Positions 1 to 5,081 of a DNA stretch of 5,081 nucleotides are shown in pieces. The notes beneath the pieces are model-generated. The model worked only from the letters and a program-made list of their open reading frames with translations, was not told the origin of the DNA and made no database searches. Source of the stretch: B18-G4 sp003648575. GTDB taxonomy: Bacteria > Bacteroidota > Bacteroidia > Bacteroidales > B18-G4. Position 1 is the first letter of the stretch. The number at the start of each line of letters is the position of its first letter. The position numbers and the translations under genes were made by a program. The stretch spans positions 1 through 5,081 of the forward strand of contig JAOZTN010000143.1 in NCBI GenBank assembly GCA_029942245.1, read 5' to 3'.

Positions 1-214
1 CAGTCAGCCCATTTTCATTTTTAATCACAAGAATATACACTCCGGGTTTTAAGCTTGAGATATTTATTCTGGATTCTTCTTTTCCAGCCGGGATTATGTC
101 TTCATAGATTTTGTTTCCGGTTATGTTATAAATAATAACTCCATGTTCCGACTCAGCATTCGAGTGAGATATAGTAATATTGGTCGAGGCAGGGTTAGGG
201 AAAATATAAGTATC
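1..214 (-). other. T9SS type A C-terminal sorting domain of the VCBS protein (last codons outside window)
   Basis: Residues 866-936 start with the TYIFPNPAS motif typical of this tail family (Por secretion tail, TIGR04183 type). They continue through IYNITG and end in INISSLKPGVYILVIKNENG. In this family the tail directs a protein already exported by Sec across the outer membrane through T9SS. There it is usually cleaved and the cargo is attached to surface lipopolysaccharide or released. The domain aligns without gaps to the tail of the upstream gene, with about 44 of 68 residues identical. By that alignment roughly eight residues and the stop are missing at the window edge. Confidence 0.93.
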
Positions 215-2809
215 TGTTTCTGTAAATTTCGGATCTTCTTCAATATTTACAGGGAGTGATGGTGTGTATTTAAATAATATTCCTCCATTAGGATTCCCAT
301 AATTCTTTTCATAAGGTATTCCTACAATAATGTCGCTGCAGCCATCATTGTTAAAATCACCCGATGCAAAAGTTTTTCCTGCTCGATATACTTTGTTCTG
401 TAATACTATTCCTGGGCTGTTTGACAATGTATCCTCAATAGAATATATACGTATGTCAATATTATCAGGGTTAGAGTATGCTGGGGGTGTCCATGATCTG
501 GCAATATCTGATCTTCCGGTCTCTGCTATGTTGTTTATATAGCATATGCTTTGCCAGGTATTTTCAGAGGTAGGATCACTTATAGTATAATCAGGAATAG
601 TGTCGAATTGAGGACCTCCCTGGTAAATAAAAATTGATCTTGGACCTGGATCGTAATAAAATAGGTCCGGGAAGCCATCACCATCAAAATCACCTTCATA
701 TCTGGCGGTAAAAGATCCAAAACTACCTTGATAAAGAGAAGGTGATGAGATTATTAGATCAAATTGATCGTCTGCAAACGGCCCGCCAAAATATATTAAG
801 GATTGTCCATTGTCATACTTCGCATCTCCAATCGTAAAATCATCATATCCATCGGCATTGATATCACCGCATCTACCTATCGGATCACCGAAATGCGGAT
901 AACTGTTGGACCCACTCCTGAATAATATCATATCTGGTGATTCACTTATGGTGTCACCACCAAAATAAACAAATGCTTTCCGTTGACCGTAAAATGCATC
1001 ACCACCAATAATAAGATCATCGTATCCATCAGCATTGTAATCTCCCACAACTGATAGAAATTTTCCAAACTCCCTGGCCAATCCTTCCCCGGAAATAATG
1101 AAATTTGCGTCTTCTGAATAATATTCATCATAGTAGGATGAGTCTCCTAAAAAAATATAAACATCATTTTTTGAAATCATATTGTTAAAGGGAAATATAA
1201 AAGAGGATTCACTGCTATTTGAAATAATAAGATCAGTCATTCCATCTCCATTCATATCACCATGCGTCCAGTTAAAGCACTTTCTTCCATTTGTCTGGGG
1301 TAATAAAAAATTTATATCAGGCTGATAATCAAGTTCATGTCCGCCATAATATATATCAAGGTAGCAAGCGTTTTCAGCCAGGATACCCCAGTCTTCATAT
1401 CCGTCATTATTGATGTCTCCAACACTGGCAGAATGGTTCCCATAGAAAAGATTCTGGAAACTTTCGCTTTTATGCTTTCCAATAATAATAGGGCTGGAAA
1501 AATCCGGCTCTTCATTACCGAGAATGATTGCAGTTCCAACTACTACAAAGCGCTCATGTTCATCAATTTCCCAATAGTTCAGGTATAGATCATTGATTGA
1601 ATCATTGTTGTAATCAAATATCTGCATATCCTTTGGTTGCGCTGGCGAGGTAGGGTAGTATTTACATTGGGGTTGAAAATAGTGCGCAGTATTTCCGACT
1701 TCATAAGAAACTTCCTGAAATCCATTCTGTTGTATGTTTGGTGATCCGTAATAAAGCAACATACTTGTGTCACTGACTTTGGAATACCAGTCATCAGATC
1801 CATCCCCATTGAAATCTCCAGCATTGTAAAACTGTCTGTTTGGATTGCCGGTATAAAAAGTAACAGGAGGATCAAAGAATGGCGGTGTATCGGAACCAAA
1901 ATTTACTTCCAGGTGAAGGCCAAAAGTATTGGTTGAATCATAAGCCGCAAATACATGAGCAATGTCAATCTTGCCATCTCCGTTAATATCCGTATACTCC
2001 TGAGAATAACAATGGGAGGGCTCATTTATAAAGTCATAACCTCCTGAATACTCAATAGTAAATTGATTTGTTTTCTTGTCAAAGGAATTGATTATGAACA
2101 TTCTGTCATCATAGAAAAAGTTATGCTGTGACATGCAAAACTCAGTGCTGTCATCCTTGTCAAAATCGGCTGCAAAGAACCTCGTCTTATCGGTGTCAAA
2201 GCGCCAAAGATTATTTGGTGCCTGATAATAGAATGATACAGAATCGGGACCGCTGAATACTAATAGCGAATCTGATGTATAAGGCCCCAGAAAGAACTCA
2301 GAATAACCATCATCATTGACATCTCCTGCAAAATATAGTTCATGATGATCTACTGGAACCTCAATTTGTATAAAACTATCCGATATACCTTCAGCACATC
2401 CAAATCTGATCTTTTCCTGATTGATGTCTACTATGTCGTCGTAGCCATCATTATTATAGTCTCCTATTCCGTATATGCGACTATCATAGAACACATTGCT
2501 TTCACCTTGTAATCCCGCACTAAACAAAATGGCAGATTTTGGTAAAACGTCATTCATTTCGAGGCTTCTCTCATCTGCGGCATGATAATTAAAGAAGATC
2601 ATGTCAGTCATGCCGTCTCCATTAATGTCCCCGGCCGGATTACCCTGAACTAATGGGAAATTAATATCCTCTCCTGATATTTTAAAAGGTGTGATCATTG
2701 CATCATGTATAATGGTGTCAGGATGTGAGTTTTGAGCAGGAAGGACAAAGCTTGCCAGGGAAAGCAAGATAATACACATCCATTTAAAAAGGAGTGGATC
2801 TGTTCTCAT
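1..2809 (-). CDS. Secreted VCBS/FG-GAP repeat beta-propeller protein with T9SS type A sorting domain (3' end cut by window edge)
   Basis: The frame is open for 936 codons from the ATG at 2809 to the left edge, with no internal stop. An in-frame TAA at 2822-2824 and no other ATG in between make this the furthest-upstream start. Starting at Met11 would lose the charged n-region. Residues 1-26 look like a type I signal peptide: Arg2 and Lys9, then a hydrophobic stretch, then LPA before Gln26. Residues 60-848 hold thirteen D-x-[DN]-x-D-G-x-x-D calcium loops, whose first Asp is at 61, 117, 163, 215, 274, 332, 399, 465, 518, 590, 649, 707 and 818. The last few units have full FG-GAP form, as in integrin alpha propellers. 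Residues 866-936 form a T9SS type A sorting domain (FPNPA, then LKPGVYILVIK). Comparison with the neighbouring tail puts the stop about 25 bases outside the window. The likely role is an extracellular or surface-anchored, calcium-stabilised binding protein. No catalytic domain is seen and the ligand is unknown. The family call is strong; the function is not known. Confidence 0.93.
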   Translation of the reverse strand, partial: MRTDPLLFKWMCIILLSLASFVLPAQNSHPDTIIHDAMITPFKISGEDINFPLVQGNPAGDINGDGMTDMIFFNYHAADERSLEMNDVLPKSAILFSAGLQGESNVFYDSRIYGIGDYNNDGYDDIVDINQEKIRFGCAEGISDSFIQIEVPVDHHELYFAGDVNDDGYSEFFLGPYTSDSLLVFSGPDSVSFYYQAPNNLWRFDTDKTRFFAADFDKDDSTEFCMSQHNFFYDDRMFIINSFDKKTNQFTIEYSGGYDFINEPSHCYSQEYTDINGDGKIDIAHVFAAYDSTNTFGLHLEVNFGSDTPPFFDPPVTFYTGNPNRQFYNAGDFNGDGSDDWYSKVSDTSMLLYYGSPNIQQNGFQEVSYEVGNTAHYFQPQCKYYPTSPAQPKDMQIFDYNNDSINDLYLNYWEIDEHERFVVVGTAIILGNEEPDFSSPIIIGKHKSESFQNLFYGNHSASVGDINNDGYEDWGILAENACYLDIYYGGHELDYQPDINFLLPQTNGRKCFNWTHGDMNGDGMTDLIISNSSESSFIFPFNNMISKNDVYIFLGDSSYYDEYYSEDANFIISGEGLAREFGKFLSVVGDYNADGYDDLIIGGDAFYGQRKAFVYFGGDTISESPDMILFRSGSNSYPHFGDPIGRCGDINADGYDDFTIGDAKYDNGQSLIYFGGPFADDQFDLIISSPSLYQGSFGSFTARYEGDFDGDGFPDLFYYDPGPRSIFIYQGGPQFDTIPDYTISDPTSENTWQSICYINNIAETGRSDIARSWTPPAYSNPDNIDIRIYSIEDTLSNSPGIVLQNKVYRAGKTFASGDFNNDGCSDIIVGIPYEKNYGNPNGGILFKYTPSLPVNIEEDPKFTETDTYIFPNPASTNITISHSNAESEHGVIIYNITGNKIYEDIIPAGKEESRINISSLKPGVYILVIKNENGLT
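266..2632 (-). repeat. Protein-level tandem array: 13 calcium-loop VCBS/FG-GAP units plus one decayed unit
   Basis: This is the repeat region of the preceding gene, residues 60-848. Units recur every 46 to 72 residues, about 58 on average. Each has a calcium loop such as GDINGDGMTD or GDYNADGYDD, followed by a hydrophobic strand and often a YFGG or similar turn. Two loops are weakened: residues 214-223 (ADFDKDDSTE) and 398-407 (FDYNNDSIND) have lost the central Gly. Between the loops at 707 and 818 the spacing is double, and residues 757-768 fill the slot with a loop lacking most ligands. Counting that one gives fourteen units. Two seven-bladed propellers would explain the number; this is inferred from family structures and not shown directly. 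Confidence 0.85.
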
Positions 2810-2851
2810 ATCAGTTCTGATTTATTCTCTAATGAAAATATATATCAATCT

Positions 2852-2859
2852 CAAATATA
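2852..2859 (-). promoter_or_regulatory. Candidate Bacteroidota -7 promoter element (TATATTTG) for the VCBS gene
   Basis: The minus strand reads TATATTTG, an exact match to the Bacteroidota sigma-ABfr -7 consensus TAnnTTTG. It ends 42 bases before the ATG at 2809, predicting a leader of roughly 35 to 37 bases. The -33 TTTG element is not clearly present; a T run about 19 bases upstream (2872-2877) is the nearest candidate. No Shine-Dalgarno sequence is seen before the ATG, only an A-rich stretch, which is normal in this phylum. In AT-rich DNA a chance match is possible. Confidence 0.4.
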
Positions 2860-2893
2860 AGAAATTCAGGCTAAAAAATCTAGTTAAAATATT

Positions 2894-2956
2894 TCTGACT
2901 TCATTTCTGACTTCGCTCCTCGCTCTTCTGACTTCACTTTTCTGGTATCTGACTTC
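2894..2956 (-). repeat. Four direct copies of GAAGTCAGA in the intergenic region
   Basis: The plus strand reads TCTGACTTC exactly at 2894-2902, 2906-2914, 2927-2935 and 2948-2956. Start-to-start spacings are 12, 21 and 21 bases. The spacers differ in sequence (one includes GAGCGAGGAGC on the minus strand), so this is not a simple uniform microsatellite. It begins 9 bases after the stop of the upstream gene and lies upstream of the promoter-like element of the next gene. I have an impression that similar GAAGTCAGA-type strings occur between genes in other Bacteroidota, but cannot verify this here. The function is unknown: it could be a dispersed intergenic repeat, a transcript 3'-end element or a protein-binding array. 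Confidence 0.8.
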
Positions 2957-2964
2957 AAACCCTC

Positions 2965-5081
2965 CTAATATTTAATAAACTTCCCTCTTTCGGTTACCCC
3001 TTCTTCATTTTTAATCACAAGAATATATACTCCGGGTTTCAGCTTGGAGATATTGATTTCGTGTTCATGATTTCCAGATGGTATAATGCCTTCATATACA
3101 CTTACTCCGGTTAAGTTGTATATACGCATTGCTTGCTCCACCTCAGTATTCGAGTGACAAATAGTGATCTTGTTTGTGGCCGGGTTTGGGAAGACTTTTA
3201 TAGATTCTTCCTTTCTAATTGGCTGCTGTCCTGTCCATGTCTGACCTCCATTTTCAGTATAGAGTATGGCACCATTTTGACCGGCAACCCACCCCTGGTT
3301 GTTATTTATGAAGTTTACAGAATAAAGGGCATTGAAAGCAGGAAGCGCAACTTCATTCCACTCTATACCTCCATCATTTGTTATATACATCCGTGAATGA
3401 GGTCCTGAACCATATCCCACGGCCCAGCCATTGTATTGATCAGAGAAGGATATATCAACCAGTCCAAAAGTATACTGGCTTGAATTATCTTTAAAGCTTC
3501 TTTGGATCTCCCAGGAATTACCCCCATCGGATGTGTGCAAGATATAATCATACCAACCAGCGGCCCATCCTTCATTTTCGTCAATAAAATCTATAGAATA
3601 TATAGCAGAGAAGAACCCAAGGCTATCTGCCTGAAGTGTCCATGTTTGGCCAATATCTTTAGTATAAAAAATTACACCATAATGATCAAAATATTCACCT
3701 ACGACCCAGCCAGTTGCTGTGTTATCGAAAAAAACATCCCTCAGGTTAATATCCATATTTATACTACATTCTGTCCAGGTGTTTCCTCCATTATGCGTTT
3801 TTATTATATATCCATTATAGCCTACTGCCCAGATCGTATTTTCATTTACAGCAAATACAGATTTTATTATTTCAGGGCATTGGCGAACGATATTCCAGGT
3901 ATCACCACTATCAGTTGTCTTTAGTATATTATATTCACCGGCGGCAAATGCTGTTTGTGCATCCAGAATACTTATAGCTTCCAGATCTCCATATGCGCCT
4001 GAGTATTGCTCTTCCCAATTTAAGCCTCCATCAGTAGTGTGCAATATGGTTCCTTCTTCACCAACGGCCCAGCCTGAGTACTCATCCATCATCTCTATAT
4101 CGAGGATAGAAAAGGTGGTGCCATTGCTAACAGGAGCCCAGAAAACACCTTCATTTTTGGATTCCATAATTTTGCCTGACCGTCCACCTGACATAAACTT
4201 TTCTCCAGGGGTTCCATCCAGGCAATTCAGCGATGCACCTTCAATATCAGCCACCTTTTCCCATGAACTACCTCCATCAATTGTTTTGTAAAAATAGCTC
4301 TGTGATGAATAATTATGTCGCCCGACTACCCATCCGGTATCGGCATCGGAAAAAATAGCTTCTGTGAAATATCCGTAATCTGAGTATGCACTATCCCATG
4401 ATAATCCCCCGTCATAGCTATGAAGTATTAATCCATGGTTCCAGCCTGCATGCCAGCCAAGGGCAATCCCATTTAAAGAGTCAGTAAATAAAATGTCGAA
4501 AAAATATGCGTATTCTTCTTCGTAGGTATTTATCCAATCCTGCCCGCCATTTATAGTTTTCAATATAATGCCATTCCCCTGTCCTTGCCATGGGTCATCA
4601 TCGTAACCGGTGGCCCATCCTATTTTATCATTTATATAACTAATACTTCTGAGGGTTTGAGAATAACCAAGGGGGTTTTCATTCCAGTGAATTCCACCAT
4701 TTTCGGTACTTAGGATCATGCCATCCTCACCGCACGCCCATCCAGTTGAATCATTAATAAACTGAATATCCCGGATTTTAGAATACCCTGAATGATAAGA
4801 GGAATACCAGTCTGTCCCACCATTAATAGTTTTGTATATCTGCCCCATACCCGATACAAATCCGGTTTCGGATGAGGTAAAGAAAAGCTTATACAAATGC
4901 CAGCCATCGGCAGAATAATCCACACTCCAGTTTGTACCACCATCTGTAGAATGTAGAAGAACCCCGCCTTCCCCTACAGCCCAGATCGTATCCGGATTGA
5001 TCATCAAAATGTCATTCAGGTTATTTCCCTGTGGCCATGGGTTTTGCCATTCCCATTGAGCGCAAGCCAGGATGGTATTGG
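2965..5081 (-). CDS. Secreted YCF48/Asp-box repeat beta-propeller protein with T9SS type A sorting domain (5' end cut by window edge)
   Basis: The frame is open from the right edge through 704 codons to a TAG at 2965-2967. The first visible residues, NTILACAQWEWQNPWPQG, look like the end of a signal peptide (cleavage probably after ACA) followed by the start of the mature protein. The true start is therefore upstream of the window, and the in-frame TTG at 5007 and ATG at 5004 are internal. Fourteen Asp-box units follow (S/T-x-D/N-x-G-x-x-W), with the Trp at visible residues 51, 91, 132, 182, 228, 273, 314, 355, 395, 435, 480, 523, 574 and 615. Each is preceded by a GWAVG-like strand, as in YCF48/HCF136-type and BNR propellers. 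Residues 626-704 form a T9SS type A sorting tail. Asp-boxes here are structural turns and no sialidase active-site residues are evident, so a binding or scaffold role outside the cell is more likely than hydrolysis. The ligand is unknown. Products of this kind are often annotated simply as YCF48-related or T9SS sorting domain-containing proteins. Confidence 0.94.
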   Translation of the reverse strand, partial: NTILACAQWEWQNPWPQGNNLNDILMINPDTIWAVGEGGVLLHSTDGGTNWSVDYSADGWHLYKLFFTSSETGFVSGMGQIYKTINGGTDWYSSYHSGYSKIRDIQFINDSTGWACGEDGMILSTENGGIHWNENPLGYSQTLRSISYINDKIGWATGYDDDPWQGQGNGIILKTINGGQDWINTYEEEYAYFFDILFTDSLNGIALGWHAGWNHGLILHSYDGGLSWDSAYSDYGYFTEAIFSDADTGWVVGRHNYSSQSYFYKTIDGGSSWEKVADIEGASLNCLDGTPGEKFMSGGRSGKIMESKNEGVFWAPVSNGTTFSILDIEMMDEYSGWAVGEEGTILHTTDGGLNWEEQYSGAYGDLEAISILDAQTAFAAGEYNILKTTDSGDTWNIVRQCPEIIKSVFAVNENTIWAVGYNGYIIKTHNGGNTWTECSINMDINLRDVFFDNTATGWVVGEYFDHYGVIFYTKDIGQTWTLQADSLGFFSAIYSIDFIDENEGWAAGWYDYILHTSDGGNSWEIQRSFKDNSSQYTFGLVDISFSDQYNGWAVGYGSGPHSRMYITNDGGIEWNEVALPAFNALYSVNFINNNQGWVAGQNGAILYTENGGQTWTGQQPIRKEESIKVFPNPATNKITICHSNTEVEQAMRIYNLTGVSVYEGIIPSGNHEHEINISKLKPGVYILVIKNEEGVTERGKFIKY
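2968..3204 (-). other. T9SS type A C-terminal sorting domain of the Asp-box protein (complete)
   Basis: The last 79 residues run from SIKVFPNPA through IYNLTG and INISKLKPGVYILVIK to the terminal ERGKFIKY and the stop. This is a full-length tail of the family that targets Sec-exported proteins to the T9SS translocon. The conserved FPNP start, the central YNLTG turn and the LKPGVYIL strand are all present. It serves as the reference for the neighbouring gene, whose tail is cut by the left window edge. Confidence 0.95.
3226..5019 (-). repeat. Protein-level tandem array: 14 Asp-box/YCF48-like units
   Basis: The fourteen units have Trp-to-Trp spacings of 40 to 51 residues, mostly 40 to 46. A typical unit is a TGWAVG-like strand, a short loop, an I-L-H/K-T strand, then TDGGxxW. 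Examples are SGWAVGEEG followed by HTTDGGLNW, and QGWVAGQNG followed by YTENGGQTW. The seventh unit is the most decayed: it reads KFMSGG and SKNEGVFW. YCF48-type propellers have seven blades of about this length, so fourteen units suggest two consecutive propellers. That grouping is inference. The repeat itself is plain in the translation. Confidence 0.9.

Larger units (their letters stand above)
2810..2964 (-). other. Intergenic gap between the two T9SS cargo genes
   Basis: These 155 bases run from just after the upstream gene's TAG to the ATG of the VCBS gene. On the minus strand the gene-proximal half of the gap, after the first stop, is purine-rich and carries four GAAGTCAGA repeats. The second half is AT-rich and carries the candidate promoter. 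No GC-rich hairpin followed by a T run is visible, so no intrinsic terminator is called. The short poly-T at 2872-2877 has no convincing stem next to it. No tRNA-like fold or small gene was seen. The two genes could be co-transcribed, but the gap size and the promoter-like element favour at least partly separate transcription. Confidence 0.7.

Noticed and set aside
1579..1899. Minus-strand open frames at 946-1131, 1312-1539 and 1579-1899 as possible separate small genes.
   Set aside because: They are in other frames within the continuous 936-codon VCBS frame, which carries the calcium-loop motifs on both sides, so they are shadows and not evidence of frameshifts.
2810..2821. Palindrome ATCAG-TT-CTGAT directly in front of the ATG of the VCBS gene, considered as an operator or hairpin.
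   Set aside because: The arms are only 5 bases with a 2-base centre, too short for a stable RNA hairpin, and such a match is expected by chance in AT-rich DNA.
2870..2885. Intrinsic terminator after the Asp-box gene near the poly-T run.
   Set aside because: The only possible stem, CTA with TAG around the T run, is three base pairs and AT-rich, with no T tract after it.
3502..3924. Plus-strand open frame of 140 codons inside the Asp-box gene, and similar shorter plus-strand frames elsewhere.
   Set aside because: They lie antisense to a strongly supported repeat protein, have no recognisable domain and show Cys/Ile/Pro-rich composition typical of reverse-strand shadows.
5004..5007. TTG at 5007 or ATG at 5004 as the true start of the Asp-box protein.
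   Set aside because: The frame stays open to the window edge, the residues upstream look like the end of a signal peptide, and a start here would leave a T9SS cargo without Sec export and trim the first repeat.
2965..5081. Sialidase or other glycosidase function for the Asp-box protein.
   Set aside because: Asp-boxes are structural and shared by many non-enzymatic propellers. No sialidase-type catalytic arrangement, such as an early FRIP-like Arg motif, is visible, and the GWAVG/TDGGxxW pattern fits YCF48-type units better.

Overview
The base composition is AT-rich. Both large genes end in the C-terminal domain used by the type IX secretion system (T9SS), and there is a TAnnTTTG-type promoter element without a Shine-Dalgarno sequence. 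Together these point to a gliding or non-gliding member of the Bacteroidota, probably an environmental or uncultured lineage. The exact lineage cannot be fixed from this window.

Layout: everything recognisable is on the minus strand, so transcription runs from right to left. Positions 5081 to 2965 carry a secreted repeat protein of at least 704 residues. It has fourteen Asp-box/YCF48-like units and a T9SS type A sorting tail, and its start and most of its signal peptide lie beyond the right edge. A 155-base gap (2810-2964) follows. It holds four copies of a 9-base direct repeat and a plausible Bacteroidota promoter. Positions 2809 to 1 carry a second secreted protein, of which 936 codons are visible. 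It has a signal peptide, thirteen calcium-loop (VCBS/FG-GAP) repeats plus one decayed unit, and a T9SS tail that leaves the window a few codons before its stop. No RNA genes, mobile elements, CRISPR arrays or plus-strand genes were found.

How they fit together: the two proteins belong to different beta-propeller families. Both have about fourteen units, which suggests two seven-bladed propellers each, and both end in closely similar sorting tails (about 44 of 68 residues identical, without gaps). They look like paired T9SS cargo, meant for the cell surface or the medium, where propellers commonly bind polymers, proteins or surfaces. No catalytic domain is visible in either, and no ligand can be named. 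I see no new defence, mobile or regulatory system here. The most interesting points are the near-identical DNA in the two sorting tails, the matched fourteen-unit architecture, and the intergenic repeat.
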